A DNA stretch of 64,000 nt from Pseudomonas sp. B21_DOA (GCA_030544685.1 CP086683.1:682001-746000), one strand, 5' to 3'; numbered from the stretch's first letter, positions 49,701 through 60,462 are shown. Made by a program: numbers and translations. Notes: generated from the sequence alone by a model not told the origin.

Positions 49701-51622
49701 GGGGTCGCCTCCTGCGCCTGGTTGCCGGCAGGCTTGGCGAACGGTTTCACCGATTCCTCGGCATTGACGTTACGTCGCTCCAGATACCCTTGCACGGCGC
49801 TCAAGGTGCCGGCCAGATCCGGCGTCTGGACGGTGACCGGTTCCTTGCTCAGCTCGGCGACCTGCTCCAGCATGACTTTGCTTTGCGGGTTGTCCGGGTT
49901 GAAATTGCCCTTGAGCACATCGCGCGCCTCGGCCAGCGCCTGGGTATAGACCGCCGCCTGACCATTGAGCGCCGCCCACTGCGCTTGCTCCAGCGCCAGG
50001 CTCAGGGCCAGGCGCACCTGGCTCAGGCTCTGTCCGGCCAGCAGCGGCTTGACGTTCTTGTCAGCGTTGAAATCGATGCGGATATAGCGCGATACCTTGT
50101 CCCACCACTGCGCCCAGCGGCTGGCGCCGTCGCCGTCGGCAGTCAGGCCCAGCAGCGACTCGCCGCGATCCTTGTACTCCGGCGCCAGCTCGGTGAGGTC
50201 GATGACCTGATCGCGCAAAGCGCCGAGGCGCAGGAACAGCCCGGTGCGATCCGGCTGTTCGGTGCTGCGCAAGGCAACCAGGGTTTTCGCCACTTGCTCG
50301 CGCGCGGCGAAGGAACCCGGATCGTTCTGTTCACGGAGGATTTCGTCGGCGCCCTGCACCAGTGCCTGGGCGCTGCTGATGTCCTGCAACGCCGACAGGC
50401 GCAGGCTGGCCAGACGCAGCAAGTGCTCGGCCTCGGCCAGACGCCAGTCCTTGCGGCTGGCGCCGAGGACGGTTTCCAGACGCTGATTGAGGCGCTGCTG
50501 ATCGCCCTGCAATTGCGTCACCAGACGCTGGCGTTCGGCGAGTTCGTCAGCACCGGGCAACTGCGCCAGACGCTCGGTCAGACGCTGTTCGTTGAGCTTC
50601 AGACTCTGCGCCTGATCGTTCAACGCCTGCACCTGACTCGACTGTTGCTGCGTGTTGCTCTGCAGGTGGCGCACCTGCCAGACACCCCAGCCACCGATGG
50701 CGACACCGGCGGCACCGAGCAGCAAGGCGACAATCGCCAGTCCATTGCCTCGGCGCGGCTCTTTGGCCGGTGGTGGAGTTTCAACCTGGGCATCGAGCGC
50801 AGGCTGGACGTCATCTTTTGGCAAGGCTGTTTCGCTCACGTATCCATCCTTTGCATTAGAAAACGGCACGGGAAATTCCCGTAACGCCGTCAGCAAAGCC
50901 GCGGCACTCGCGCCGCGGCAATCCACAACTGTTTGAGCCCCGGCGGCACGTGCCAGCTCGGCGACTCTCGGGCTTGGTACAAACAACGGCAACTGCGCAA
51001 TCTTCGGCCAGGCATCGCCGGCCATTTGCCGCAGGTGCTCGAAACCCTGTCCACTGCTGACCACCAGCCCGTTCAAGCGTTCCGCTTCGATCCGCCGCGG
51101 CAGCTCGTTTGGCGGGTAGGCTGGCAGGTCGCGGCGATACAACTCCAGATACTCGACACTAGCACCTAGCGCGCGCAGGCGCTCGGCGAGCAGTTCACGA
51201 CCGCTCTCACCGCGCAGGATCATCACCTGCGCACCGGGCTCGCTAACCGCCTCGCGCAGACGTGGCAATTGCAGCAAGGCTTCACTGTCATCGCCGTCAG
51301 CCGGGAAGCTCACATCGAGACCATGATCGCGAAGAATCTCTGCGGTCGCCGCGCCGACGCTGAACCACGGCATGCTCAATGGCGCCGTGCCTGCGGACTT
51401 GAGCAGATCCACCGCGATCCGCGCCGCCGGCTTGCTGACCACGATCACTGCGCTGCAAGCGGGCAATCGCGACATCGCCTGACGAATAGTGTCAGAGAGC
51501 GGCAGCGGAACAATGTCCAAAAGCGGCAGGCAACTGCTGAAAATCCCGTGCCCGGCCAACTGTTCGGCCAGCGCCGCGCAGTCATCCGCAGGGCGCGTCA
51601 GCAGCAGGCGCCAGGCCGTCAC
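49697..51622 (-). CDS. hemD: HemD uroporphyrinogen-III synthase joined in frame to HemX
   Basis: One 641-residue open frame. Residues 1 to about 254 are HemD ([30 protein letters not shown]-type end), which closes the tetrapyrrole ring with inversion of ring D. From about residue 262 the sequence is HemX ([20 protein letters not shown]), with one membrane helix ([20 protein letters not shown]) and a coiled-coil periplasmic domain. The join is suspicious. A GTG at 50839 with AAGGAT upstream looks like the true hemX start (380 residues). One more base in the AAAA run at 50860-50863 would end hemD at TAA (50856-50858), giving 255 residues. So two genes, hemD 50856-51622 and hemX 49697-50839, are likely. 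Confidence 0.88.
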   Translation of the reverse strand: MTAWRLLLTRPADDCAALAEQLAGHGIFSSCLPLLDIVPLPLSDTIRQAMSRLPACSAVIVVSKPAARIAVDLLKSAGTAPLSMPWFSVGAATAEILRDHGLDVSFPADGDDSEALLQLPRLREAVSEPGAQVMILRGESGRELLAERLRALGASVEYLELYRRDLPAYPPNELPRRIEAERLNGLVVSSGQGFEHLRQMAGDAWPKIAQLPLFVPSPRVAELARAAGAQTVVDCRGASAAALLTALREFPVPFSNAKDGYVSETALPKDDVQPALDAQVETPPPAKEPRRGNGLAIVALLLGAAGVAIGGWGVWQVRHLQSNTQQQSSQVQALNDQAQSLKLNEQRLTERLAQLPGADELAERQRLVTQLQGDQQRLNQRLETVLGASRKDWRLAEAEHLLRLASLRLSALQDISSAQALVQGADEILREQNDPGSFAAREQVAKTLVALRSTEQPDRTGLFLRLGALRDQVIDLTELAPEYKDRGESLLGLTADGDGASRWAQWWDKVSRYIRIDFNADKNVKPLLAGQSLSQVRLALSLALEQAQWAALNGQAAVYTQALAEARDVLKGNFNPDNPQSKVMLEQVAELSKEPVTVQTPDLAGTLSAVQGYLERRNVNAEESVKPFAKPAGNQAQEATP

Positions 51623-52560
51623 TCGTGACCCGCCTCGCCGTACACCGCTTTGAGAATGTCGTCGGCGCCTTGCTTGAGCAGGTCTTCAGCGACCTGTACG
51701 CCCAAGGCTTCAGCGTCAGCACGCGGCGCCCGGGCTTCGGCGCTGAGCAACTCGCCGCCGCTTGGCTCACCGACCAGTCCGCGCAACCACAACTGCTCGC
51801 CTTCGAGCACGGCATAGCAGGCGATCGGCACCTGGCAGCCGCCGTTCAAATGTTTGTTGAGGGCGCGTTCCGCGTTCACCCGCGAAGCGGTATCGGCGTG
51901 GTGCAAAGGCGCGAGCAAGGCGTGAATTTCGTGGTCGGCGCTGCGGCATTCGATGCCGACCGCGCCCTGGCCACCGGCCGGCAGACTGTCATCGACACTG
52001 ATCGCCGAAGTGATGCGATCTTCGAAGCCGAGGCGGATCAGACCGGCAGCGGCGAGGATGATCGCGTCGTATTCGCCGGCGTCGAGCTTGGCCAGACGGG
52101 TATTGACGTTGCCGCGCAGAAAGCGGATCTGCAGGTCCGGGCGACGCGCCAGCAGCTGTGTCTGCCGACGCAGGCTCGAGGTGCCGACGATGGCTCCGCT
52201 CGGTAAAGCTTCAAGGCTTGCGTAGGTATTGGAGACGAAAGCATCGCGCGGATCTTCGCGCTCGCAGATACAGAACAGGCCCAACCCTTGCGGGAAATCC
52301 ATCGGCACGTCTTTCATCGAATGCACGGCGATGTCGGCCTGGTTTTCCAGCAGCGCGGTTTCCAGCTCCTTGACGAACAGGCCCTTGCCGCCGATCTTCG
52401 ACAGTGGTGAGTCGAGCAGCTTGTCGCCGCGACTGACCATGGGCACCAGCGTCACCAGCAGGCCAGGGTGGGCCGCCTCGAGACGGGCTTTGACGTATTC
52501 GGCCTGCCAGAGGGCCAGCGCACTTTTACGGGTGGCGATGCGGATTTCGCGAGGGGACAT
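51619..52560 (-). CDS. hemC: Hydroxymethylbilane synthase (porphobilinogen deaminase)
   Basis: A 313-residue enzyme polymerising four porphobilinogens. It begins [20 protein letters not shown]. The dipyrromethane cofactor cysteine is in [15 protein letters not shown], and [20 protein letters not shown] and [20 protein letters not shown] are typical. It heads the operon hemC-hemD-hemX-hemY, overlapping hemD by 4 bases. algR lies 138 bases upstream on the same strand. Confidence 0.97.
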   Translation of the reverse strand: MSPREIRIATRKSALALWQAEYVKARLEAAHPGLLVTLVPMVSRGDKLLDSPLSKIGGKGLFVKELETALLENQADIAVHSMKDVPMDFPQGLGLFCICEREDPRDAFVSNTYASLEALPSGAIVGTSSLRRQTQLLARRPDLQIRFLRGNVNTRLAKLDAGEYDAIILAAAGLIRLGFEDRITSAISVDDSLPAGGQGAVGIECRSADHEIHALLAPLHHADTASRVNAERALNKHLNGGCQVPIACYAVLEGEQLWLRGLVGEPSGGELLSAEARAPRADAEALGVQVAEDLLKQGADDILKAVYGEAGHE

Positions 52561-52698
52561 GGAACAATCCGTACTGAATAGATACGGCGGATAATAACAG
52601 CTCAGCCAATTCCACTTTGACCTGAATCAGAAAACGGCGTGGCCTCCCTGGCCTGCCATGCCGGGTAAAAGAATCTGGAACGCCCGGTAAAGACCGGG

Positions 52699-53445
52699 TC
52701 AAAGTCCCTGCATCATCTTGCGTACACCGGCCACATGCCGACGACTGACAATCAGCGCATCGCCATTAAGGCCTTTGAGGAACAACTGGAAATGTCCCAG
52801 TGGTGTGCGCTGCAATCGCTCGATGCGGTCGCGAGCGACCAGCGCGTTGCGGTGGATACGCACAAAGCGTTCGCCGAATTCGTCTTCGAGGGCTTTGAGA
52901 GGTTCGTCGAGCAGCACTTCGCCGGCTTCGTGACGCAGGGTCACGTATTTGTGGTCGGCGATGAAGTAGACCACCTGATCCAGCGGAATCAGCTCGATGC
53001 CTTTGCGGGTGCGCGCGCTGATGTGGCTGCGTGGACCGTTGCCACTTTCGGCAGCGGGACGGGTCAGGGCTGCAAGTTGCGCCCGATTGGGACGTTCAGC
53101 CCGCTTCAGGGCCTCATTCAAGTGTTCGGTTCGCACAGGTTTCACCACATAGCCCACGGCGCTGGCCTGCAGGGCTTCCACGGCAAATTCATCGGGACTG
53201 GTGCAAAACACCACGGCCGGCGGCGTCTCGCGTTCGCACAGTCGGGCAGCAACCTGCAGGCCATCGAGGCCCGGCATGCGGATATCGAGCAACACGATAT
53301 CCGGTTTGTGGCTGTCGATCAGCGCTAACGCCTCCTCGCCATTCGTGGCACTGGGCTCCAGGACTGTGTAACCCTCGAGCTCGCTCACCATACGGCTTAG
53401 GCGCTCGCGAGCCAGGGGTTCGTCATCAACGATCAGGACATTCAT
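52699..53445 (-). CDS. algR: Response regulator AlgR (LytTR family)
   Basis: A 248-residue regulator. The receiver domain (MNVLIVDDEPLARERLSRMV) has the phosphoacceptor Asp54 in IVLLDIRMPGLDG and the lysine in GYVVKPVRTEHL. The C-terminal LytTR DNA-binding domain has PLDQVVYFIADHKYVTLRHE and FVRIHRNALVARDRIERL. AlgR controls alginate, type IV pili and virulence genes in P. aeruginosa, with its kinase AlgZ/FimS. Here the ATG overlaps a TGA (ATGA) that ends a decayed AlgZ-like frame upstream, so the kinase seems lost. The start at 53445 fits the family; a longer frame to 53478 is artificial. Confidence 0.95.
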   Translation of the reverse strand: MNVLIVDDEPLARERLSRMVSELEGYTVLEPSATNGEEALALIDSHKPDIVLLDIRMPGLDGLQVAARLCERETPPAVVFCTSPDEFAVEALQASAVGYVVKPVRTEHLNEALKRAERPNRAQLAALTRPAAESGNGPRSHISARTRKGIELIPLDQVVYFIADHKYVTLRHEAGEVLLDEPLKALEDEFGERFVRIHRNALVARDRIERLQRTPLGHFQLFLKGLNGDALIVSRRHVAGVRKMMQGL

Positions 53446-53790
53446 ATTGCGCTGGATTCCTGCGTGAGTCTCGCACAAGGATAGCGTAGACAGGTGTAGT
53501 GACCTCCGTCACCGCGATCCACGCTAAGACTAGCCCGAGCGCCAAAAAGTGCCGTACGTCGGCCAGCAATATTTGCCAGCGTCCGCCTGGTACTGCTCGG
53601 AGCCCAGTGTTTCCTGCGTTTCTCCCGGTGGTTGACTCAAGGACAACTCACCCGCCCCTCTTCTTATAGCCAGTGGCCAGACCTTTGCATGATCCGCATT
53701 CGCACCGACCCTTATGTCCACTGTAGACGTTCGTCGGATCGATATTGCTCAATCAAAAAATATCCTTTTGTAAATTCCCTGCAGACCGCG
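53442..53790 (-). pseudogene. Remnant of algZ (LytS-type sensor histidine kinase)
   Basis: The 468-base gap between algR and argH contains three minus-strand pieces resembling the C-terminal half of AlgZ, in two frames. Piece 1 (53579-53442), [20 protein letters not shown] then [11 protein letters not shown], ends with TGA overlapping the algR ATG. Piece 2 (53700-53581), [19 protein letters not shown]. Piece 3 (53790-53712), [20 protein letters not shown], like the IEQLRFGERL block of LytS kinases. The histidine box and the LQPLVENAVRHG block are missing. This is a decayed gene, or a badly assembled one. The assignment of piece 1 is the strongest. Confidence 0.5.
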
Positions 53791-53913
53791 CCGGACATGC
53801 CTGACACATCCGCGAAAAAACCTGTCGACCGGCGTCAGCGACAGGATTGGCAACCCTGTTATTATCCGCGCCAGCGTTTCACGCCATTTCTTCAAGCCGA
53901 TACGAGCGAATTC

Positions 53914-55308
53914 ATGAGCACTGACAAGACCAATCAGTCCTGGGGCGGCCGCTTCAGTGAACCCGTCGACGCCTTCGTCGCCCGCTTCACCGCCTCCGTC
54001 ACTTTCGACCAGCGCCTGTATCGCCACGACATCATGGGCTCGATCGCCCACGCCACCATGCTGGCCAAGGTCGGCGTGCTGACCGATGCCGAGCGCGACA
54101 GCATCATCGATGGCCTGAAGACCATTCAGGGCGAAATCGAGGCCGGCCAGTTCGACTGGCGCGTCGACCTCGAAGACGTGCACATGAACATCGAAGCGCG
54201 CCTGACCGACCGCATCGGCGTCACCGGTAAAAAGCTGCATACCGGGCGCAGCCGCAACGACCAGGTCGCCACCGATATCCGCCTGTGGCTGCGCGATGAA
54301 ATCGACCTGATCCTCGCCGAGATCACCCGCTTGCAAAAAGGCCTGCTGGAGCAAGCCGAACGTGAGGCTGCGAGCATCATGCCGGGCTTCACCCACTTGC
54401 AGACCGCGCAGCCAGTGACTTTCGGGCATCACATGCTGGCCTGGTTCGAAATGCTCAGCCGCGATTACGAGCGCCTGGTCGACTGCCGCAAACGCACCAA
54501 CCGCATGCCATTGGGCAGCGCCGCGCTGGCCGGCACCACTTACCCGATCGACCGCGAATACACCGCGCAACTGCTGGGCTTCGACGCCGTCGGCGGCAAC
54601 TCGCTGGACAACGTTTCCGATCGCGACTTCGCCATCGAATTCTGCTCGGCCGCGAGCATCGCGATGATGCACCTGTCGCGTTTCTCCGAAGAGCTGGTGC
54701 TGTGGACCAGCGCGCAGTTCCAGTTCATCGATCTGCCGGACCGTTTCTGCACCGGCAGCTCGATCATGCCGCAAAAGAAAAACCCCGACGTGCCCGAGCT
54801 GGTACGCGGCAAGACCGGCCGTGTGTTCGGCGCGCTGATGGGCCTGCTGACCCTGATGAAGGGCCAGCCACTGGCCTACAACAAGGACAATCAGGAAGAC
54901 AAGGAGCCGCTGTTCGACGCCGCCGACACCCTGCGCGATTCGCTGCGCGCATTTGCCGACATGATCCCGGCGATCAAGCCGAAACACGCGATCATGCGGG
55001 AAGCGGCGCTGCGCGGTTTCTCCACCGCTACCGACCTGGCGGATTATCTGGTGCGCCGTGGCCTGCCGTTCCGTGATTGCCATGAAATCGTTGGCCACGC
55101 GGTGAAGTATGGCGTCGACACCGGCAAGGATCTGGCCGAGATGAGCCTGGAAGAACTGCGTCAGTTCAGTGATCAGATCGAGCAGGACGTGTTTGCCGTG
55201 CTGACCCTGGAAGGCTCGGTGAATGCTCGCGACCATATCGGCGGGACTGCGCCGGCGCAGGTCAAGGCTGCAGTGGCGCGCGGCCAGGCCCTGCTGACCA
55301 GCCGCTAG
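53914..55308 (+). CDS. argH: Argininosuccinate lyase
   Basis: A 464-residue enzyme of the fumarase/aspartase superfamily, last step of arginine synthesis. It starts [20 protein letters not shown], has [20 protein letters not shown], and the family signature [20 protein letters not shown]. The ATG at 53914 fits; upstream in-frame ATGs are unlikely. The upstream region overlaps the algZ remnant and includes the hairpin CCTGTCG / CGACAGG (about 53821-53845). Confidence 0.97.
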   Translation: MSTDKTNQSWGGRFSEPVDAFVARFTASVTFDQRLYRHDIMGSIAHATMLAKVGVLTDAERDSIIDGLKTIQGEIEAGQFDWRVDLEDVHMNIEARLTDRIGVTGKKLHTGRSRNDQVATDIRLWLRDEIDLILAEITRLQKGLLEQAEREAASIMPGFTHLQTAQPVTFGHHMLAWFEMLSRDYERLVDCRKRTNRMPLGSAALAGTTYPIDREYTAQLLGFDAVGGNSLDNVSDRDFAIEFCSAASIAMMHLSRFSEELVLWTSAQFQFIDLPDRFCTGSSIMPQKKNPDVPELVRGKTGRVFGALMGLLTLMKGQPLAYNKDNQEDKEPLFDAADTLRDSLRAFADMIPAIKPKHAIMREAALRGFSTATDLADYLVRRGLPFRDCHEIVGHAVKYGVDTGKDLAEMSLEELRQFSDQIEQDVFAVLTLEGSVNARDHIGGTAPAQVKAAVARGQALLTSR

Positions 55309-55311
55309 AAG

Positions 55312-55403
55312 CATCGCGGGCAAGCCCGCTCCCACAGGGTTCTTTGTGGAACACAATTTTGCGTTCGCCCCATAGCCCTGTGGGAGCTGGCTTGCCAGCG
55401 ATG
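55312..55403. repeat. Palindromic repeat pair (GGGCAAGCCCGCTCCCACAG type)
   Basis: GCATCGCGGGCAAGCCCGCTCCCACAGG and a diverged inverse (CCTGTGGGAGCTGGCTTGCCAGCGATG) about 45 bases apart. It is a variant REP family found in many Pseudomonas genomes, between argH and the GST gene, which converge. Confidence 0.8.
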
Positions 55404-55427
55404 ACTGACTTCAGAGCGTTACAAAAT

Positions 55428-56087
55428 TCACTTCTTGGCAGCAATCATCGCCAAAAACGCCGGCATCGCCGCGTCCTTGTCCACCGCAATCTTCTGCACG
55501 TGCGGATTCTGCTCAAGCCGCTCCAGCAGCGCTTTCGCCTGCGGCATCTCGGCCAGCAGATCAATCCCGAACAGCTTCTGCCCGACCGCACAGGCCAGCG
55601 GCACGCTGTAGAGGAAATACAAATCGGCAATGCTCAGGCTGTCACCCGCCACGTAGGGGGCGAACTTGCCATGACGGCCCAGCGCGGCGAAGCCCAGCAG
55701 CAGCTCGGCCCGGGTTTTCTCCTTGATCGCCTCCGGCAACGTCACACCGAAAAATGCCTCGCCATAACAGGCGCGCCCCGGCAACTCGATGTACAACTCG
55801 ATCTCCTTGGCAATCGCGAGCACCTGCGCACGCTCAAACGGATCGCTCGGCAAAAGCGGCGTGGCCTTTTGTGATTGTTCGAGGTATTCGAGGATGATCG
55901 CGGTTTCGTTGATGTAACCGGCGTCCACGCCCAGCACCGGGACCTTGCCACGCGGGCTGATGGCCAGCGAGTCCGAGGTTTGCGTCGGATAGAAAGTCAC
56001 TTCTTCGAAGGGCAGGCCTTTTTCCAGCAGTGCCAGTTTGACCATGTTGTAGTAGTTGCTGACAGCGAATCCGTAGAGCTTGAACAT
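55428..56087 (-). CDS. Glutathione S-transferase family protein
   Basis: A 219-residue protein with an N-terminal thioredoxin-fold domain (MFKLYGFAVSNYYNMVKLAL; GKVPVLGVDAGYINETAIIL) and a helical C-terminal domain (YVAGDSLSIADLYFLYSVPL). The N-terminal serine in AVSNYYN is where catalytic Ser/Cys residues lie. Substrates unknown; it may act in detoxification. Confidence 0.92.
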   Translation of the reverse strand: MFKLYGFAVSNYYNMVKLALLEKGLPFEEVTFYPTQTSDSLAISPRGKVPVLGVDAGYINETAIILEYLEQSQKATPLLPSDPFERAQVLAIAKEIELYIELPGRACYGEAFFGVTLPEAIKEKTRAELLLGFAALGRHGKFAPYVAGDSLSIADLYFLYSVPLACAVGQKLFGIDLLAEMPQAKALLERLEQNPHVQKIAVDKDAAMPAFLAMIAAKK

Positions 56088-56210
56088 TACAGAGCCTCCA
56101 GGCCGTGCGGGGTGGGCAGTGCCTGTTTATAGATCGCCGCGACGTTTCCCGCCAGCAGCATCACGCCGCTGAATGCGGGTAAACTGGCGCCTTTCCCTGA
56201 GGAGCCTGCC

Positions 56211-56501
56211 ATGAGCGAGCCGACAGATATCGTCAACGATGACGACGAAGAAGCATTCACCGAAGCGACCCTGATCGAAGCCATCGAGAACCAGATCGAA
56301 AGCGACAACCCGCCGGCGGCCAAGGCGACGTTGAACAAGCTGACACTGGTCGGCATCGAGCGCGAAGAGATCCTCAACCTGATGGCTCACGTGCTGGCCT
56401 ACGAGATTGACGCGATGCTCGATGAAGATCGCCCGTTCGACACCCAGTGGTACGAAGCGGCACTGCGCGCTTTGCCAGAGCTGCCACCGGAAAAGCATTA
56501 A
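56211..56501 (+). CDS. Conserved hypothetical protein, 96 residues
   Basis: An acidic helical protein (MSEPTDIVNDDDEEAFTEAT, LMAHVLAYEIDAMLDEDRPF, YEAALRALPELPPEKH). GAGGAG lies well placed before the ATG. I do not recognise a named domain. Its acidic helices suggest a protein-binding role, but nothing more can be said. It is between the GST and TIGR02647 genes. Confidence 0.82.
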   Translation: MSEPTDIVNDDDEEAFTEATLIEAIENQIESDNPPAAKATLNKLTLVGIEREEILNLMAHVLAYEIDAMLDEDRPFDTQWYEAALRALPELPPEKH

Positions 56502-56507
56502 GATCAA

Positions 56508-56575
56508 AGATCGCAGCCTTCGGCAGCTTCTACACCGGTCTCCTGTAAGAGCTGCCGAAGGCTGCGATCTTTTTA
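56508..56575. repeat. Long hairpin repeat, possibly also a terminator
   Basis: AAAGATCGCAGCCTTCGGCAGCT and its inverse AGCTGCCGAAGGCTGCGATC pair over about 22 bp, ending in TTTTT. The GATCGCAGCCTTCGGCAGC unit is a known Pseudomonas dispersed repeat. Its position just past a stop codon and the T run suggest it also terminates transcription. Confidence 0.7.
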
Positions 56576-56697
56576 TGCGGACTACACTGGAATTCGCCTC
56601 AAGACAAAATCCCGTTGATCCGAGCACTGGACATGCCGCACCAGCAGGTTCACCTTAGAGGCGCTGTCGTCCAATTCCTAGAAAGTCTGGAGTCCTT

Positions 56698-56943
56698 ATG
56701 TCGCTTACCCCTGAGTTGGTTGCCGAACTGGAAGTCCTTGCACTCTTCAACCTGGACAGTTCCCAGGAAGGTCTGAAAATTCATCAGACCGCTGCCCCGA
56801 AACACATCGCTGCTGCCCAGCGTCTCTTTGAAAAAGAACTCACCGATCAGCCCGACGGCGGATATCTGACCAGCCTCGGTCGCGATGCCGCGCAAAACGT
56901 GCAGACCGTACTGACGATTCTGAGAGAGCAGGAAACCGCCTGA
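56698..56943 (+). CDS. TIGR02647 family protein
   Basis: An 81-residue protein starting MSLTPELVAELEVLALFNLD, with HQTAAPKHIAAAQRLFEKEL and a C-terminal helix. It belongs to a small, putatively DNA-binding family of unknown function present near cyaA and argH in pseudomonads. Confidence 0.88.
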   Translation: MSLTPELVAELEVLALFNLDSSQEGLKIHQTAAPKHIAAAQRLFEKELTDQPDGGYLTSLGRDAAQNVQTVLTILREQETA

Positions 56944-57126
56944 TTTTCCCCTGACTTTGCCCACGGGAACTCCTGCCACGGGATTTCCGCGGGCCCGCCC
57001 GATCGCTGCCGATAAAAAACCGACGTCAAAAAACAAATTCAGCTTAAACGTCCTGCCGCGCAGCGGCTAAACTGCGGCCATTCCGAGACCCTCTACGTCC
57101 GAGCCTGCAAGCCGGTTTGAGCTGAC

Positions 57127-59969
57127 ATGACGCGCACCCACGAAATCCGCCCCGACCTCGACGAAGGCATTGACCGCAAGGTACTCAGCCAGCTGCGCGC
57201 ACGTTTTCTCAAACTCAATGAAGGCCGCCTCGGCCGTGCACTCGAAGGATTGTCGACGCGCCAGCAAAGCGTGTTGACGCTGTTGCCGCTGTTCTTCCAC
57301 GTCAATCATCCGCTGCTTCCCGGCTACGTCTCGGGCAGTACGCCGGCCGGCTTGTCCAATTATGAACCGGACGCCAGCGCGCTGACCGAGGCGCAGCGCC
57401 TGACTCGCTCGTTCTCCTACAAACCGCGCCATGGCAGTAACCCGCCGCGACCGATTCACGGTCTGTTCCTGATGGGCAGCCTCGGCACGCTGGCCCAGGC
57501 CGACCAAAGCGACATGGACGTGTGGGTCTGCCATGCCCCTGATCTGAGCGAAAGCGAACTCGCCGAGCTGCGCAAGAAATGCCATTTGCTGGAAACCTGG
57601 GCCGCCAGCCAGGGCGCCGAGGCGCACTTCTTCCTGATCGACCCGGCGCGCTTCGTCAAAGGCGAACGTGATTCCCAGCTCAGTTCGGACAACTGCGGCA
57701 GCACCCAGCACTATCTGCTGCTCGACGAGTTTTATCGCACGGCGATCTGGCTGGCCGGGCGCACGCCGATCTGGTGGCTGGTGCCGGTTTATGAAGAAAC
57801 AGCCTACGACGCTTACACCCACACCCTACTGTCGAAACGCTTTATTCGCGCCGACGAAACCCTCGATCTCGGGCCGATGGCGACCATTCCGCCCGGCGAG
57901 TTCATCGGCGCCGGGTTGTGGCAATTGTTCAAAGGCATCGAGTCGCCCTACAAGTCGGTGCTCAAACTGCTGCTGACCGAGGTGTACGCCAGCGAACATC
58001 CGCAGGTGCAGTGCCTGAGCCTGCGCTTCAAGAAAGCCGTGTTCGCCAATCAGCTCGATCTGGATGAACTCGACCCGTACATGGTCGTGTACCGGCGTAT
58101 CGAGGAATACCTGCTCGCCCGCAACGAGCCGGAACGCCTTGAGCTGGTGCGCCGCGCGCTGTATCTGAAGGTCAACCGCAAGCTCACCGGCAACAGCCGC
58201 AGCCAGGGTTGGCAGCGCGCACTGCTCGAACGCCTGGCTGGCGAGTGGCATTGGGATCAGCGGCAACTGGCGCTGCTCGACAGCCGCAGTCAGTGGAAAG
58301 TGCGCCAGGTCAGCGCCGAGCGCCGCGCGCTGGTCAACGAACTCAATTACAGCTATCGCTTTCTGACGCAGTTCGCCCGCAGCGAACAGACCGTCAGTCT
58401 GATCAACAAGCGCGACCTCAATGTGCTTGGTCGGCGCCTGTATGCAGCGTTCGAGCGCAAGGCCGACAAGGTCGAGTTCATCAATCCGGGCATCGCCCCG
58501 GATCTGGCCGAAGACACCCTGACCCTGGTGCAGTCGCCGAACAAAAGGAGCCGGGGCAGACCCAGTGGGGCCTGTACAACGGCAGCCTGACGGCGCTGGA
58601 GTGGGAACATTTCGCGCCGATCAAGCGCAGTCGCGAGCTGCTTGAACTGCTGACCTGGTGCCACCGCAACGGCGTGATCGACAGCAGCACGCGCCTGGCC
58701 CTGCATCCTGGCACCAGCGACTTGAGCGAGTTCGAGCTGTTCAACCTGCTCGGCAGCCTGCAGCAGTGCATCGCCCTGCCCTTGCCCACCGTTGCCGAAG
58801 AGCCATTGCTGCGTGCCGCCGTGCCCAGCGAAGTGCTGCTGCTGATCAACGTAGGCGTCGACCCGCTCAAGCATCATCGCGATCTGAATATCCTGATGAC
58901 CACCGAGCGCACCGACTCGCTGAGCTATGCCGGCGTGCGCGAAAACCTGGTGCTGACCCTCGATCAGGTCACGCTCAACAGCTGGAACGAAGTGCTGGTC
59001 AATCGTTTCGACGGCGCCCATGCGCTGCTCGATTGCCTGCGCGATTACCTCAACAACCTGCCGCGCGGCCCGGTGCAGCCGTCGCTGAAAGTGCGCTGCT
59101 TCTGCCACAACCGCGCGCAATTCATTGCCCGCCGCGTCGAAGAAATCATCGACACCGCACAGACCCTGTTGCTCAGTGATTTGAATCATCGCTATTTGAT
59201 CCAGGTGCAGCAGCACTATCACGTGCTGGAGCTGGTGCCGGGTCAGGTCAACCATGTTGCCCTCGCCACCCTGCCGGCGCTGCTCGACTATCTGGGCGAA
59301 GAACAACCGCGCTACAGCCCACTGCACCTCGATCCGATGGCACTGGAGGATCACGACCTCGCGCTGATCCTGCCGATGGGCCAGCCTGAATGCGTTCAGG
59401 TGTTCTATCGCATCAGCGAGCAGCAGGCCGAGCTGTACGTGCTGGATGAATTCAATGCCTTGTGGCAACAGCAACTGCCGTACCACGACGAGCAAAGCCT
59501 GCTGGTACCGCTGCAGCGTTTTCTGCAATCGATCCAGTACCGCCGTGAGGCGCAATTGCCGATGGACGCTGGCCCGGCGGGCAGCCCCGAGATTTTGTAT
59601 TACCAACTGTTGCCGTCAGGTCCGGGCCGCTCGCGCCGAGTCGAAACCCGACTGGCACCGCAGACGCCGGTGAACAAACCGTTCTATGACGTGCAGGCGA
59701 TCATCGGCAAAGCCGCGCCCGGCGAAGTGCAGGTCACCTTGTACTGCAATCAGCGGGAATTCAGCGAGCTGGAGCATGGCGACCAGCTGTTCAGCGTGGT
59801 CGCCCGGGAGATCGTCGAGCAGCGCCGCGAGACCGAGCGCTATCGCTGCTACATCACCGACCTCGACCTCTCGGGTCTGCTCGGTGACGGGCACAGTTCA
59901 AGCAACCTGTATCTGCGCTACAAGGCGGACCTGGAGCGCTCGTTGAATGAAGCGCTCGAACAGGTTTGA
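57127..59969 (+). pseudogene. cyaA: Class I adenylate cyclase CyaA, interrupted by a -1 frameshift
   Basis: CyaA makes cAMP from ATP. The N-terminal catalytic region has GLFLMGSLGTLAQADQSDMD and VWVCHAPDLSESELAELRKK. The C-terminal regulatory part begins after the break and runs to NEALEQV at 59969. At 58543-58546, AAAA should be AAAAA to give NKKEPGQTQWGLYNG. Repaired, the protein is 947 residues, the normal size in Pseudomonas. As written, a truncated protein of 487 residues is made, keeping the catalytic half. The start MTRTHEIRPDLDEGIDRKVL is well supported. Confidence 0.93.
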
Positions 59970-59978
59970 GGCGAGGAT

Positions 59979-60398
59979 TTACTCGGGGAAGGCGCCGCCG
60001 TTGACCGGTTGCGATTCCACTTCCAGTAGGGTCAGCTTCAGCGACTTGCCACCCGGAGCCGGCCAGTCGATGTGCTGACCGACCTTGAGACCCAACAGCG
60101 CGCTGCCGACCGGCGCCAGAATGGAAATCTTGCCTTCGTCGGCGTTGGCGTCCTTCGGGTAGACCAGGGTCAGGTGATAATCCTTGCCACTGCCTTCTTC
60201 GCGGCAATGCACACAGGAATTCATGGTCACGACATCGGCGGGCACTTCATCGTGGCCAACCACGGTGTCGGCGCGATCCAGCTCGGTTTGCAGCGCAATC
60301 ACGCCCGGCGCAGCCTGGTCTTTCTCGCTCAGGCTGTCGATCAGGCGCTCCAGACGTTGCACGTCCAGACGGGTAAGGGTGATGGAAGGTGCGGTCAT
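59979..60398 (-). CDS. rnk: Nucleoside diphosphate kinase regulator Rnk
   Basis: A 139-residue protein of the GreA/GreB-like Rnk family, binding RNA polymerase. It has a short N-terminal coiled coil (LTRLDVQRLERLIDSLSEKD) and an FKBP-like C-terminal domain (ISILAPVGSALLGLKVGQHI). Unlike GreA it has a truncated coiled coil. In P. aeruginosa rnk lies next to cyaA here and affects Ndk and alginate levels. The ATG at 60398 follows AAGGAG; a terminator-like hairpin lies upstream. Confidence 0.94.
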   Translation of the reverse strand: MTAPSITLTRLDVQRLERLIDSLSEKDQAAPGVIALQTELDRADTVVGHDEVPADVVTMNSCVHCREEGSGKDYHLTLVYPKDANADEGKISILAPVGSALLGLKVGQHIDWPAPGGKSLKLTLLEVESQPVNGGAFPE

Positions 60399-60426
60399 GA
60401 TCCAGGCAGACTCCTTTCTTCTGCAC

Positions 60427-60462
60427 AAAAAAGCAAAACCCCGCCAAAAAGACGGGGTTTTC
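60427..60462 (-). terminator. Terminator-like hairpin in the rnk leader
   Basis: On the minus strand, AAAACCCCG / CGGGGTTTT is followed by GCTTTTTT. It lies only 29 bases before the rnk start codon, downstream of DUF1289, so it could end that transcript or act as an attenuator for rnk. Confidence 0.7.

Noticed and set aside
53760..53913. An arginine repressor (ArgR) operator before argH
   Set aside because: No recognisable ArgR half-sites; only a short CCTGTCG/CGACAGG hairpin is seen.
53749..55356. Long minus-strand open frame over argH
   Set aside because: It is a shadow of argH, with no recognisable family and no ribosome site.
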